DNA of 64,000 nt from Massilia sp. H6 (GTDB taxonomy: Bacteria; Pseudomonadota; Gammaproteobacteria; Burkholderiales; Burkholderiaceae_D). The DNA is taken from contig NZ_CP103372.1 in assembly GCF_024802625.1 (NCBI RefSeq), forward strand, positions 62,001 through 126,000. The letters run 5' to 3'. The notes below the pieces were generated by a model, which was given only the letters and a program-made list of their open reading frames with translations, was not told where the DNA came from and did no database searches. Each line of letters begins with the position of its first letter. Position 1 is the first letter of the stretch. This document shows, piece by piece, positions 28,681 through 38,340 of this stretch. The translations under genes were made by a program, and so were the position numbers.

Positions 28681-28711
28681 TTGACCTTACTACCATAGGA
28701 AGGTCTAAATT
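28681..28711 (+). promoter_or_regulatory. CueR-type promoter for the YHS copper ATPase
   Basis: TTGACC (28681-28686) and TAAATT (28706-28711) are separated by 19 bp, the stretched spacer that MerR-family activators need. The spacer holds the dyad ACCTT...AAGGT, matching CueR sites. The predicted transcript starts near 28719, leaving a leader of about 130 bases. The regulator is probably the CueR encoded at 49152. Confidence 0.75.
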
Positions 28712-28848
28712 GGGTTCTGTCCACGGCCATGGAACGTCGGCAGAGATCGAACATTTCCTTGATTGTGAGACGGAGCGACCAGACCAGGCCATCGGGGCCC
28801 GGGGTTATTCGGCGTGAAGGACATACCTATATCTTTGTCGGAGCCACT

Positions 28849-31275
28849 ATGAAACACGAGTCGCACAAGCTTCCTGACCACCAGCACGGAAACCATGGTC
28901 ACCATTCCCGTTCTGGACACACGCCCGGGGAAATGAAGGCAGGTGATGGATCGGGCGACCTGACGTCGGTGTTCGCTGAGAAACCACACACCGACCCGGT
29001 ATGCGGGATGAAAGTCGCGGATAAGGAAGATCGGCGGATCGAGCACGAGGGTAGCGTTTATCACTTCTGCAGCCCAAAGTGTATGGACAAATTCCGCGCC
29101 AACCCGGCAGCCTATCTGGAGGCAAATGACACGCCTGTGTCTGCTGAAGCACCGGCGGGAACGATCTATACCTGTCCCATGCACCCCGAGATCCAACAGC
29201 CCACGCCCGGGAACTGCCCGAAGTGCGGCATGGCATTGGAACCCATGATGCCCTCGCTAGAGGACGAGGATAACCCTGAGCTGGCTGATTTTCGGCGCCG
29301 GTTTCGCTGGACCTTGCCGTTGACGATCACCGTCACCCTGCTTGCCATGGCAGGGCACCGCATTTTCAGTGGCGGGCTGGCGTATCAAAGCTGGATTGAG
29401 CTCGTCCTCAGTACACCGGTCGTGCTTTGGGCCGGCTGGCCATTCTTCCTCCGGGGTGCCCAGTCGATCAGGAACCGCAGCCCCAACATGTGGACTCTGA
29501 TCAGTCTCGGAGTGAGCGCCGCCTATGGGTACAGCGTCGTCGCGACCCTCGCGCCCGGATTGTTCCCTGCGACGTTCGCCGAGCACGGCCGTATTGGCGT
29601 CTACTACGAGGCAGCCGCGGTGATCGTATCGTTGACCCTGCTGGGCCAGATCCTGGAGCTGCGCGCCCGCTCACAGACCTCGGCAGCAATCAAATCCTTG
29701 CTTGGCCTCGCGCCCAAAACAGCCCGCCGCATACGCTCGGACGGAACCGAGGAAGATGTCGAGCTTTCGCATGTCCATATCGGCGACCTGCTGCGCGTGC
29801 GGCCTGGCGAAAAGGTGCCGGCCGACGGCACCGTCGTCGAGGGCGAAAGCGCAGTGGACGAAGCGATGCTTACCGGCGAACCGCTACCGGTGACGAAGCG
29901 GCCGGGGGACAAGGTCATCGGTGCGACGATCAATGCTAGCGGCAGCCTGATCATTCGCTCCGAACGAGTAGGATCTCAGACGATGCTCTCCCAGATTGTT
30001 CAAATGGTGGCTCAGGCTCAGCGCTCCCGGGCACCCATGCAGCGGCTGGCGGACGTTGTGGCCGGCTATTTCGTGCTCGTGGTTGTCGTTATCGCACTGC
30101 TTACCTTGTTCGGTTGGGGCCTACTCGGGCCCGAACCCAGCTGGGTCTACGGATTCGTCAATGCCGTCGCGGTCCTGATCATCGCATGCCCCTGTGCGCT
30201 CGGCCTGGCAACGCCGATGTCGATCATGGCGGCGACAGGGCGTGCTGCCACCCAGGGTGTCCTGTTCCGGGACGCCGCAGCGATCGAAGCGATGCGCAAG
30301 GTCGATACCATCATCGTCGACAAGACAGGCACGCTCACGGAAGGCAAGCCAGCCTTTGACCGCGCCATTCCTGCCGCCGGATTCCAGGAGGAAGATGTTC
30401 TTCAGGTCGCAGCCAGTATCGACCAGGGTAGCGAACATCCGCTGGCCCATGCGATCGTCGCCGAGGCCCGCCGGCGCAACCTCGCCTTGGACAAGCCTGA
30501 AACCTTCGAGTCCTCAAGCGGTATTGGCGTGCGAGGAAAGTTGAAGGGGCAGCAAGTAGCCCTGGGCAATACGGCACTCATGGATATCGAGAAGGTCGAC
30601 TGGAAGCCCTTGCAGCCTGCTGCGGAAGACCTTCGCCAAGTGGGCGCAAGCGTCATGTACCTGGCGTTGCAAGGCAAGCTCGTCGGGCTCATCGCCGTGT
30701 CCGACCCGGTCAAGCAGACTACCCCCGAAGCTTTGGCAACGCTTCGTGACGCGGGAATGACGGTTGTGATGGCAACGGGTGACGGTGTCACCACCGCGAA
30801 AGCGGTCGCGGCGAAGCTGGGTATCGCTGAGGTATATGGCGAGGTCAAGCCCCGAGATAAACTGGCCCTGGTAGAGCGGTTGCAACAGCAGGGACGGGTC
30901 GTGGCAATGGCCGGCGATGGCATCAACGACGCACCGGCACTTGCGAAAGCCAATGTTGGCATCGCGATGGGGACGGGGACCGATGTTGCGATCAACTCTG
31001 CACACGTTACCCTGATCAAAGGCGACCTGCGGGCGATTGCACGGTCCCGCCTCTTGTCACTCGAGACCGTGCGTAACATGCGGCAGAACCTTGGCTTCGC
31101 ATTCGTCTACAACGCACTTGGGATTCCGCTCGCCGCGGGCGTTCTGTATCCTTTCACCGGGCAGCTGCTGTCGCCGATGATCGCTGCCCTGGCGATGAGC
31201 CTGAGCTCGGTATCGGTGATCGGGAACGCGTTACGGCTGCGTGGAACGGCGGGCGGGACGAACGAACCGGGATAA
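28849..31275 (+). CDS. copper/silver P1B-type ATPase with YHS and heavy-metal-binding N-terminus
   Basis: The product is about 808 residues from the ATG at 28849. An upstream reading adds 40 residues, but this start follows CGGAG. Order: His-rich leader ([18 protein letters not shown]); YHS domain with DPVCGMKV and [12 protein letters not shown] (about 45-90); a heavy-metal-binding motif [26 protein letters not shown] (about 105-130); then the ATPase. Transport motif CPC ([11 protein letters not shown]), phosphorylation site DKTGTLTEG and hinge GDGINDAP are intact. It lacks the GMTCxxC domains of the CopA at 46648. It exports Cu(I)/Ag(I) from the cytoplasm, probably to feed or protect periplasmic proteins. 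Confidence 0.93.
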   Translation: MKHESHKLPDHQHGNHGHHSRSGHTPGEMKAGDGSGDLTSVFAEKPHTDPVCGMKVADKEDRRIEHEGSVYHFCSPKCMDKFRANPAAYLEANDTPVSAEAPAGTIYTCPMHPEIQQPTPGNCPKCGMALEPMMPSLEDEDNPELADFRRRFRWTLPLTITVTLLAMAGHRIFSGGLAYQSWIELVLSTPVVLWAGWPFFLRGAQSIRNRSPNMWTLISLGVSAAYGYSVVATLAPGLFPATFAEHGRIGVYYEAAAVIVSLTLLGQILELRARSQTSAAIKSLLGLAPKTARRIRSDGTEEDVELSHVHIGDLLRVRPGEKVPADGTVVEGESAVDEAMLTGEPLPVTKRPGDKVIGATINASGSLIIRSERVGSQTMLSQIVQMVAQAQRSRAPMQRLADVVAGYFVLVVVVIALLTLFGWGLLGPEPSWVYGFVNAVAVLIIACPCALGLATPMSIMAATGRAATQGVLFRDAAAIEAMRKVDTIIVDKTGTLTEGKPAFDRAIPAAGFQEEDVLQVAASIDQGSEHPLAHAIVAEARRRNLALDKPETFESSSGIGVRGKLKGQQVALGNTALMDIEKVDWKPLQPAAEDLRQVGASVMYLALQGKLVGLIAVSDPVKQTTPEALATLRDAGMTVVMATGDGVTTAKAVAAKLGIAEVYGEVKPRDKLALVERLQQQGRVVAMAGDGINDAPALAKANVGIAMGTGTDVAINSAHVTLIKGDLRAIARSRLLSLETVRNMRQNLGFAFVYNALGIPLAAGVLYPFTGQLLSPMIAALAMSLSSVSVIGNALRLRGTAGGTNEPG

Positions 31276-31423
31276 GTCTGGCAGGGCAGGTCTCTGGCCT
31301 GTCCCGGAGGTATGCGAAAATGCGTGGCTCCGCAAACAGAGGCCCTTCGCGATTGCAGGCTGCTCTTGCTTTGTTTGTGACGAACTGCGCTGCGGGGCTC
31401 ATCTTATTCTTCGCACATAGACC

Positions 31424-31609
31424 ATGAATGTTGTCGTCACACGTGAAACGCTCGACCTTGTCGCCTTTGTCGGTGCCATTTTTGCCCTCGTCGCGCTTGG
31501 CTGTGTCGTGTACTGGGAAGTGCAGCGGCGGCGGCAACGGCGGCGTCAGATTGCACGCGCGGAATCCGCCGGCCGAAGAAGCAAGAAACGGGCGCGAGCC
31601 AAGAGGTAA
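31424..31609 (+). CDS. small single-membrane-segment protein
   Basis: The product is 61 residues with one hydrophobic segment (about 12-31, DLVAFVGAIFALVALGCVVYW) and a strongly basic tail (RRRQRRRQ ... SKKRARAKR). No ribosome site is clear. Size and layout resemble the minus-strand protein at 37463 (one membrane segment and a Lys/Arg tail), but sequence identity is low. It may be a small accessory protein of the ATPase, or a spurious frame. Confidence 0.4.
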   Translation: MNVVVTRETLDLVAFVGAIFALVALGCVVYWEVQRRRQRRRQIARAESAGRRSKKRARAKR

Positions 31610-31741
31610 GCAGGGCTCCGGATGCGACACGAGTTCCAGGGACCCGTGGTCCGGAGCGCCACAGGCGCCGGCGCCTGGCTCGTCTGGCAAAGGTCAGGGA
31701 GATGCATGTCGACCGTCGCGGCCGCCTGATCATCGACCAAA

Positions 31742-32314
31742 TTACCCGACTGCCTTGGTGAGGTGTTCGTAAAGGATAAGCGAGCCAACAACGATCAGCA
31801 CCAGGCCGCCAAGCAGCTCCGCGCGCTTGCCGATCACCGACCCGATGCCGCGACCGACCATGACGCCGATCGTGACCATCGTGAAGGTTGCCAGGCCGAT
31901 CGCGGAAGCGACTATCCAGATATTGGCATCGATGAAGGCCAGGCCGACGCCGACTGCCATGGCATCGATGCTGGTGGCGAAACCGGTCATCGCCAGCACC
32001 CAGAATGTGTGCGACTCAGGCCTGGTTTCTTCTGCGTCGGGCGCCGACATGCCCTCGCGAACCATTTTCAAACCCAGGACCAGAAGCAGGGTGAAGGCGA
32101 TCCAGTGGTCCCAGGCGGACACGTACGGCGCCGCCACCGTGCCGAGGGCCCAACCGACCACGGGAGTCAGGCATTCGATCACGCCGAAAATGAGGCCGGT
32201 CCGCAGGGCTTCCTTGATCTGCGCGCGTTGGAGTGCCGCCCCCTTGCTGACGGCGGCCGCGAAGGCGTCGGTGGACATGGCGAGGGCGAGGGCAGCGATA
32301 GCAGCGGAATTCAT
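31742..32314 (-). CDS. mntP: manganese efflux pump MntP
   Basis: The product is 190 residues with six membrane segments. Acidic residues in the first and fourth segments ([16 protein letters not shown] and [17 protein letters not shown]) are the hallmark of the MntP/YebN family, which exports Mn(II). The upstream leader contains a yybP-ykoY riboswitch, so expression should rise with Mn(II). It is the only manganese gene in the island and is separated from cadR by about 330 bp. Confidence 0.95.
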   Translation of the reverse strand: MNSAAIAALALAMSTDAFAAAVSKGAALQRAQIKEALRTGLIFGVIECLTPVVGWALGTVAAPYVSAWDHWIAFTLLLVLGLKMVREGMSAPDAEETRPESHTFWVLAMTGFATSIDAMAVGVGLAFIDANIWIVASAIGLATFTMVTIGVMVGRGIGSVIGKRAELLGGLVLIVVGSLILYEHLTKAVG

Positions 32315-32321
32315 GGGCGCT

Positions 32322-32482
32322 TTCAGGTCGGGCTAACGCAAAGGCATAGCTGCGCGGCCCGACGTGGCGCGCAGGTATGCCAATGGTCTTGCCAACCGAA
32401 ACGGCTGCCCGTACCACGGCGACTGCGCCGAGTATGTTGATACGGGAACTTCCAGGGCGGAAGCAGGCTACTCCCCAAAGGA
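32322..32482 (-). promoter_or_regulatory. yybP-ykoY manganese riboswitch upstream of mntP
   Basis: Read on the minus strand, the leader begins TTTGGGGAGTAGCC (GGGGAGTAG at 32476-32468), passes through TCAACATACT, and ends GCGTTAGCCCGACCTGAAAG just before the mntP ATG. These are conserved blocks of the yybP-ykoY element that binds Mn(II). The position, about 8-170 bases upstream of mntP, is the expected one. Exact boundaries are approximate. Confidence 0.88.
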
Positions 32483-32645
32483 CGGCGGGACTATACCTGA
32501 CCCAGGGGGCAAACTCAACCACCAATTACATCTGCTGGAAGCTATGTTGGTCACCTGCAAGCATCTGAGGTTCGCCATGCCTAATCGATAGGACGCCGTA
32601 GGGATGCGCATAAATGCCAGGTTCGGTCTATGGTCAGGTTCCGGA

Positions 32646-33077
32646 TCAGTCAATGCCCCCCCGTTTTGCTGGCTCGTCGCACGTGTCCGCAGTGCCAAGC
32701 GCATGGAGAATTTCGCATGCGCCTGTGGTGTCGGTGACGACGCAACGGCTCCTGAGCTCCCTGAGCTGCGTCTCCAATATCGACAGGTTTGCTATACGGT
32801 CGACGATGTGCCTGATGTGTTTGTCGAGGAGCGCGTTGACGCCCTCGCAGTTTTGTCCGGGGGCGTCGCGAAAATCGAGCAGCGTACGGACCTCGTCGAG
32901 TGTCATGTCCAGGGCGCGGCAATGCCGGATGAACAGCAAGCGCTCGGCATGAAGCTCGGTATAGGCCCGATAATTGTTCGACGACCGGTCCGGCGGGGCA
33001 AGCAGGCCAATCCGTTCATAGTAGCGAATAGTTTCGACCAAGCAGCCTGAGCGTTCCGCCAATTCGCCAATTTTCAA
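32646..33077 (-). CDS. cadR: Cd(II)/Pb(II)-responsive MerR-family regulator (CadR/PbrR)
   Basis: The product is 143 residues. The N-terminal winged helix-turn-helix reads MKIGELAERSGCLVETIRYYERIGLL. Metal ligands fit CadR/PbrR: Cys77 (GQNCEGVNALLDKHI), Cys112 (LRSRC) and Cys121 (TTGACEILH), with a further Cys133. It is divergent from cadA and shares a 90-bp promoter region with a classical MerR dyad. It would activate cadA in response to Cd, Pb or Zn. Confidence 0.93.
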   Translation of the reverse strand: MKIGELAERSGCLVETIRYYERIGLLAPPDRSSNNYRAYTELHAERLLFIRHCRALDMTLDEVRTLLDFRDAPGQNCEGVNALLDKHIRHIVDRIANLSILETQLRELRSRCVVTDTTGACEILHALGTADTCDEPAKRGGID

Positions 33078-33105
33078 GAGAAACCCCGGTACGTTAGTCT
33101 AGTGC

Positions 33106-33136
33106 TTGACCCTGTACCCGCTACAGGGTGTTTAAT
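33106..33136 (+). promoter_or_regulatory. CadR operator/promoter for cadA
   Basis: TTGACC (33106-33111) and TTTAAT (33131-33136) have a 19-bp spacer. Perfect 8-bp arms ACCCTGTA (33109-33116) and TACAGGGT (33122-33129) surround CCCGC. This is the standard MerR-type architecture. A short AACTATATATAGTT palindrome follows near the expected transcript start. Confidence 0.85.
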
Positions 33137-33167
33137 GCAAACTATATATAGTTCTCAAGGAGTCGTC

Positions 33168-35651
33168 ATGTCGGAATGCCAGGCCAAGTCATGTTGCGCA
33201 AAGTCTGCGCCAATCGAGACCGCGGCGACCTCGCCTGCAGCCCAAGACCGTTCGCTGCTCATTCGCATCGATCAAATGGACTGCCCGACGGAAGAGGGCC
33301 TGCTGAGGCAAGCGCTGGGGCGCATCGCAGGGGTCGGAACACTGGAGTTCAATCTAGTCCAGCGCAGGTTGCGGGTGGAGCACAGCCTCGATGACTCAGC
33401 GGCGATTCTTGCAGCAGTACGTGCGGTCGGCATGGAACCGGTGGTTGAACAGGCAGATGAGAAAAACGGGTCAGCGGCAGGCACTGTTTTCCGCATCGAG
33501 AACATGGATTGCCCCACCGAGGAGGCACTCATCCGTAGCAAGCTGTCCGGGCTGCCGCAAGTCGAACAGCTCGACTTCAATCTCGTCCAGCGCCGTTTGA
33601 GCGTCAGACACAGCGGGCCAGTAACGGCGATCCAGGATGCACTGACGTCCATCGGCATGCAGGCGGTGCTCGTTGGGGCTGCACAAGGACGAGCCGAGGC
33701 GGCGGAGCCCACCTCCCGAAAGCGGCAGTATGCGATCCTCGGGTTTGGGTTGGCCGCGGCGATCGGTGCCGAAATCCTTGCATGGATGACGGGCGATGAG
33801 AACTCGTGGCCGGTGATCCTGCTGTCGCTGCTTGCGATTGCGACGACGGGCCTGGGGGTGTACAAGAAGGGCTGGATCGCACTCAAGAACCGCAATCTCA
33901 ACATCAATGCCCTGATGTCGATCGCAGTGACCGGTGCCGTGCTGATCGGTCAGTGGCCGGAAGCGGCAATGGTGATGGTGCTGTTCGCGGTTGCCGAGAT
34001 GATCGAGGCGCGTTCGCTCGATCGGGCGAGAAACGCCATCCAGGGCCTGATGGCATTGACGCCCGACCGGGTCAGCGTACGCCTGGACGACGGTAGCTGG
34101 AGCGAACAGGACGCCACCACGGTCGCGATCGGCGCCTTGGCCCGTGTTGCGCCCGGCGAGCGGATTGCCCTGGATGGGGAAGTGACCTCTGGCCAGTCTT
34201 CCGTCAATCAGGCGCCAATCACGGGCGAGAGCATGCCGGTACCAAAAATGATGGGCGACAAGGTGTTCGCCGGCACGATCAACGAAACCGGTTCCTTTGA
34301 ATACCGCGTCACCGCCGGTCACAGCAACTCGACCCTGTCGCGCATCATCCGCGCGGTCGAGGATGCGCAGGGCAGCCGCGCCCCGACCCAGCGTTTCGTC
34401 GACCGTTTCTCCAGCATCTACACGCCTATCGTATTCGCCATCGCGCTTGCCGTTGCCCTCGTGCCGCCGCTCATGCTGGGCGCCGAATGGATGCCCTGGA
34501 TCTACAAGGCACTCGTGCTGCTCGTGATTGCCTGCCCCTGCGCCCTGGTGATCTCGACCCCCGTGACTGTCGTCAGCGGCCTGGCTGCCGCAGCACGCGC
34601 CGGCATCCTCATCAAAGGCGGCGTGTACCTGGAGCAGGGCGGCAAACTGCGCTCGCTCGCGCTCGACAAGACCGGTACGATCACCCAGGGCAAACCCAAG
34701 GTGACGGACGTGTTGCCCCTGCAAGGCGATGCACAGACCCATCTGCAGCTCGCGGCCGCGCTCGCGGACCGGTCCGACCACCCGGTATCGACCGCAGTAA
34801 GCCGCCACTGGCAACACTCAGGCCTGGACCTCTCCCTCGCTGCCGTGACCGAGTTCGAGGCGCTGACCGGCCGTGGCACGAAAGGGCGAATCGACGGCAA
34901 GTGGTATTACCTGGGCAATCACCGCCTGGTCGAAGAGCTTGGCATCTGCAGCGCCGCTACGGAAAGTGCCCTCTCCCGGCTGGAAGGTGAAGGCAAGACT
35001 GCGGTCGTCCTGTGCGATGACGCGTCGCCACTGCTGGTCATTGGGGTAGCCGATACCATCCGTGAAACCAGCCGCGAGGCGATCGCCCAGCTACACCAGC
35101 TCGGCATCCGGACGATCATGCTCACCGGCGACAATGGGGTGACGGCAACGGCCATCGCACGCCAGGTCGGCATCGACGACGCCCGGGGAAACATGCTGCC
35201 GGAGGACAAACTCGCGGCCGTGAGCGACGAAATTGCGCGATACGGCATTATCGGCATGGTTGGCGACGGCATCAACGACGCGCCGGCACTGGCGAAGGCC
35301 GATATTGGGTTTGCAATGGGCGCCGCAGGCACGGACACCGCCATCGAAACGGCCGACGTGGCGCTGATGGACGACGACCTGCGCAAGATTCCCCAGTTCA
35401 TCCGCTTGAGCAGGCAGGCCGCCGCCATCCTGAAGCAGAATATTCTCGCAGCCCTGACGATCAAGGCAGTGTTCCTGGTCCTGGCGATCGCCGGTTCGGC
35501 CACCCTGTGGATGGCCGTGTTTGCGGACATGGGCGCAAGCTTGCTCGTTGTCTTCAACGGGCTTCGTCTGCTTAAAGTACGGGAAGCACGCAGCCAGGTT
35601 AGCGGTCAGGCAGGCACCGGCTCCAAAAGTCGGACGTTGCGAGCCGGCTGA
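33168..35651 (+). CDS. cadA: Cd/Zn/Pb P1B-type ATPase (CadA/ZntA)
   Basis: The product is about 827 residues from the ATG at 33168, which follows AAGGAG. The N-terminus has a Cys motif (ECQAKSCCAKS) and two heavy-metal-associated domains with MDCPTEEGLLR and MDCPTEEALIR, the diverged DCPTEE type without GMTCxxC. Transport motif CPC (CPCALVISTP), DKTGTITQG and GDGINDAP are present, and the late segments have the Zn/Cd-ATPase layout. It exports divalent Cd, Zn and Pb from the cytoplasm. It is controlled by the divergent cadR. Confidence 0.95.
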   Translation: MSECQAKSCCAKSAPIETAATSPAAQDRSLLIRIDQMDCPTEEGLLRQALGRIAGVGTLEFNLVQRRLRVEHSLDDSAAILAAVRAVGMEPVVEQADEKNGSAAGTVFRIENMDCPTEEALIRSKLSGLPQVEQLDFNLVQRRLSVRHSGPVTAIQDALTSIGMQAVLVGAAQGRAEAAEPTSRKRQYAILGFGLAAAIGAEILAWMTGDENSWPVILLSLLAIATTGLGVYKKGWIALKNRNLNINALMSIAVTGAVLIGQWPEAAMVMVLFAVAEMIEARSLDRARNAIQGLMALTPDRVSVRLDDGSWSEQDATTVAIGALARVAPGERIALDGEVTSGQSSVNQAPITGESMPVPKMMGDKVFAGTINETGSFEYRVTAGHSNSTLSRIIRAVEDAQGSRAPTQRFVDRFSSIYTPIVFAIALAVALVPPLMLGAEWMPWIYKALVLLVIACPCALVISTPVTVVSGLAAAARAGILIKGGVYLEQGGKLRSLALDKTGTITQGKPKVTDVLPLQGDAQTHLQLAAALADRSDHPVSTAVSRHWQHSGLDLSLAAVTEFEALTGRGTKGRIDGKWYYLGNHRLVEELGICSAATESALSRLEGEGKTAVVLCDDASPLLVIGVADTIRETSREAIAQLHQLGIRTIMLTGDNGVTATAIARQVGIDDARGNMLPEDKLAAVSDEIARYGIIGMVGDGINDAPALAKADIGFAMGAAGTDTAIETADVALMDDDLRKIPQFIRLSRQAAAILKQNILAALTIKAVFLVLAIAGSATLWMAVFADMGASLLVVFNGLRLLKVREARSQVSGQAGTGSKSRTLRAG

Positions 35652-35770
35652 GCTACGTGCTAGCCGCGTTCCCGCCAGTCGACATCGGTGGCCCGACGCG
35701 CAGATCGGTCGCAAGCCGGCCTGCGTTATGCCATCCACGGTAGACCAACTCAGCCTGTGAGCTCATCCCT

Positions 35771-36358
35771 TCAGGGGTAATTCAATGGTTGCAGGGCCCG
35801 CTCCACCAGCTCGATCAGGATATGGATGACCTTGATATGGAGCTCCTGCACCCGATCAGCGTAGCGTCCAGCACTTGTGCAGATGCAGATGTCGGCACAT
35901 TGCTCGAGCTGCGATCCCGGCCGTCCAGTCAGCCCGACCACCCTCATCCCCTTGGCACGGGCTGCTTGCGCAGCAAGGACAACGGACGCGCTGCTCCCGC
36001 TCGTGCTGATTGCGAACAGGACGTCGCCAGCGCTGCCGTTGCCCTCGACGAACCGGGCGAAGACTTGGTCGTATCCATAGTCATTGGCGACGCAGGTAAT
36101 GTAGCTCGGGTCGCTGATCGCCACCGCCGCCATTGCGGGACGATTCTCGCGGAACCGTCCTGACAACTCTTCAGCCAGGTGCATTGCGTCGCACATCGAG
36201 CCGCCGTTCCCACACGAGATGACACGCCGCCCGCTGCGCAGCGAATCGATGAGGAGGGCGGCCCCCGCCTCGACATTTGCGAGCTGGGCGTCATCGTTGA
36301 TGAGGTGATCGAGCGCTTCCCGTGCCTCGACGAGGTTTGCCCTGATATGTTCGATCAT
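35771..36358 (-). CDS. gmhA: SIS-domain phosphoheptose isomerase (GmhA)
   Basis: The product is 195 residues, the family's usual length. Signature blocks are CGNGGSMCDAMHLAEELSGRF, ISTSGSSASVVLAAQAA and DRVQELHIKVIHILIELVE. They match sedoheptulose-7-phosphate isomerase, the first step of ADP-heptose synthesis for LPS core. The AMH/EE and C-terminal QELH residues that line the zinc-bearing active site are kept, while the GSH of E. coli reads GSM here. Its start overlaps the czcD stop, so it is translated with a zinc exporter, an odd place for an LPS gene. It is probably an extra copy of the chromosomal enzyme. Confidence 0.9.
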   Translation of the reverse strand: MIEHIRANLVEAREALDHLINDDAQLANVEAGAALLIDSLRSGRRVISCGNGGSMCDAMHLAEELSGRFRENRPAMAAVAISDPSYITCVANDYGYDQVFARFVEGNGSAGDVLFAISTSGSSASVVLAAQAARAKGMRVVGLTGRPGSQLEQCADICICTSAGRYADRVQELHIKVIHILIELVERALQPLNYP

Positions 36359-37332
36359 TGCTTTTCTCCCTCATGTTCACGGTGGCCAGGATGTTCGGCA
36401 TGTTCGGCATGGTCGTGACCTGCGGCCGGACCGAAAATATGTCCCTCGATTGCCTGCTCGCACGGCGTCGTCTCGACCTGGACGGTAGCGTGATGTATGT
36501 CGTACTTGCTCGCAATCAGCTGGCGGATGGCCATCAACAGCGCTTGCGGATCGGCGACGTCGTCACTCTGGACGACGTGGACCGTCAGACTGGCTTTGCC
36601 GCTTGTAATCGACCAGACATGCAGGTCGTGCACACTGGCCACACCCGGCACGCCGGCGATCGCTTCGTTAATCTCGTCGATACCGAGCCCCTCGGGGACG
36701 CCTTCGAGCAGCACATTCATGCTTGCCTTAAGCAGCGTCCAAGTGCGCGGCAGCACCCACAGCCCGATGCCCACAGCAATCACCGAATCGACCCAGGCCC
36801 AGCCGGTGTAGCGGATCACGAGGGCGCCGATGATGACGCCGATCGACCCGAGCATGTCGCTCCATACCTCCAGGTAGGCTCCCTTGACGTTCAGGCTGCT
36901 GTCCTTGCCGCTCGATAGCAGCCGCATGCTGATGAGGTTAACGACCAGGCCAAAGGCAGCAACCAGGAGCATCGTTCCCGACTGGATTTCAGGCGGGTTG
37001 CCCAGGCGCTGGTACGCTTCGTACAATATGTACGTCGCCACCAGGAGAAGCAGGATGGCATTGAGTGCGGCCGCGAGGATCTCGAAGCGGTAGTACCCGA
37101 AGGTACGCGCGCTGTCGGCCGGCCGCCTGCCAATGCGGATCGCTGCCAGCGAGATCGCCAGCGCGGCGCTGTCGGTGAACATGTGCGCCGCATCCGAAAT
37201 CAGTGCGAGGCTGTTGGTGAGAATGCCTCCGATAATTTCGGCTACGAGAAACGCCGTGGTGAGGATGAGCGCGATCCAGAGCGGTCGTTCGCTCTGGCCG
37301 GGCAGTGCTGCATGAGAGTGTCCTGAACCCAT
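36355..37332 (-). CDS. czcD: cation diffusion facilitator CzcD
   Basis: The product is 325 residues with six membrane segments. Metal site motifs are HMFTDSAALAISL in the second segment and LEVWSDMLGS in the fifth, which matches CzcD-type Zn/Co/Cd:H+ antiporters. The N-terminus has GHSHAA and the C-terminus a His/Glu-rich tail (HDHAEHAEHPGHREHEGE) for metal binding. It moves Zn, Co or Cd from the cytoplasm to the periplasm, upstream of CzcCBA. It shares four bases with gmhA. Confidence 0.95.
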   Translation of the reverse strand: MGSGHSHAALPGQSERPLWIALILTTAFLVAEIIGGILTNSLALISDAAHMFTDSAALAISLAAIRIGRRPADSARTFGYYRFEILAAALNAILLLLVATYILYEAYQRLGNPPEIQSGTMLLVAAFGLVVNLISMRLLSSGKDSSLNVKGAYLEVWSDMLGSIGVIIGALVIRYTGWAWVDSVIAVGIGLWVLPRTWTLLKASMNVLLEGVPEGLGIDEINEAIAGVPGVASVHDLHVWSITSGKASLTVHVVQSDDVADPQALLMAIRQLIASKYDIHHATVQVETTPCEQAIEGHIFGPAAGHDHAEHAEHPGHREHEGEKQ

Positions 37333-37462
37333 CGTTTTCCCCTTATGTAGTGATTATGGTTGTCCTGCTGGTGACAGAAGCGAGGAGATCTCGTATGTCG
37401 AGATACCCTGCCGTGTTCTGGACCGCGATATCCGCTGACCGCCTCGCCTGAGGGGGCGTGCA

Positions 37463-37648
37463 CTACTTTCGCCTTGCCTTCGGTTTGGAGCGCTTTCGCG
37501 GTTTCGTCCCTGCAGGATTGTTTCGATCCTTGTACTTTAGCCAACCGAAAAACACCATGATTACTCCGAACAGGACTAAACCGCCAATTCCGATAACCTC
37601 GACCAGATGGTCGTGTATCGCGTCAGCGGGTTGTTGTTGCAGCTTCAT
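37463..37648 (-). CDS. small single-membrane-segment protein with basic tail
   Basis: The product is 61 residues. Residues 16-37 (LVEVIGIGGLVLFGVIMVFFGW) form one membrane segment, and the tail is basic (TKPRKRSKPKARRK). It lies between the CDF-like gene and czcD on the same strand, so it probably belongs to the czc transcript. AAGGAGG sits upstream of the ATG. It could be a small subunit or regulator of an efflux protein. No family is recognised. Confidence 0.55.
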   Translation of the reverse strand: MKLQQQPADAIHDHLVEVIGIGGLVLFGVIMVFFGWLKYKDRNNPAGTKPRKRSKPKARRK

Positions 37649-37698
37649 TCATCGCCTCCTTTGAATATCAATGGACGCACTGTCCGTTCAACCGCCAT

Positions 37699-38292
37699 TT
37701 AATCCAGCGCCCGCCCCAGATAAATCACCGTACGCGCACAAAGCATCAGTACGATAGCAAGACCGGCAAGCGCATCCAGCCTTCCTGCATCGGCGCCCAG
37801 ATCACCAAAGGCGACACAGAGAGCAGCTACAGTTGGTACTGCAGACAGCAGCGCATCTACCCGGTCGCTTCCGTGGCCGCCATGAACAGACCAGCGCGTT
37901 AGCGCAGCAGTAGTGCCTGCGGCGACTGCTCCCGGTGCCGCAAAGCCCGCCATCGCCATGGCATCGAGAGACTCGGCGTGAAACAGGCCGTGCGCTCCCT
38001 GCGCAGTCACGCATATGGCGAGCACCAGGCAGCACGTCCAAAGGATGAGCTGAACGGCTGAGAACATCGCGTCGCCGGCTCCGGACCGGGTCTGCTCGTC
38101 GGCCATCTCTTTCGAGTACAGCCGAAATCCGATACTGGCCACGTGATGCGAGGCTGCTCCCATCAGGATGACGCTTTCAAGAACGATTCCTCCAGTCGCG
38201 CAGCTCACAAGAGCTACCCCGTGCGCAGCCAGGTCCAGCTTGACAAATCGGCGGGTGCTTCGAGAACACCGGCCACGGTTGTCTCGACCCAT
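37699..38292 (-). CDS. CDF-like membrane protein lacking the metal-site residues
   Basis: The product is 197 residues with about five hydrophobic segments. The layout follows the membrane half of a cation diffusion facilitator: GIVLESVILMGAASHHVASIG in place of the HMxxD segment, and DRVDALLSAVPTVAALCVAFG in place of the second HxxxD segment. The normal His and Asp ligands of the transport site are not in the usual positions. It is probably a degenerate or repurposed CDF protein. It follows czcA by 48 bp and is cotranscribed. Transport activity is doubtful. The start is uncertain because the first 20 residues are very basic. Confidence 0.6.
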   Translation of the reverse strand: MGRDNRGRCSRSTRRFVKLDLAAHGVALVSCATGGIVLESVILMGAASHHVASIGFRLYSKEMADEQTRSGAGDAMFSAVQLILWTCCLVLAICVTAQGAHGLFHAESLDAMAMAGFAAPGAVAAGTTAALTRWSVHGGHGSDRVDALLSAVPTVAALCVAFGDLGADAGRLDALAGLAIVLMLCARTVIYLGRALD

Positions 38293-38340
38293 TTCGTCCT
38301 CCTTGGCTGGGCCGCAAGAAGTCCCCGCGGCCCAGTACGC

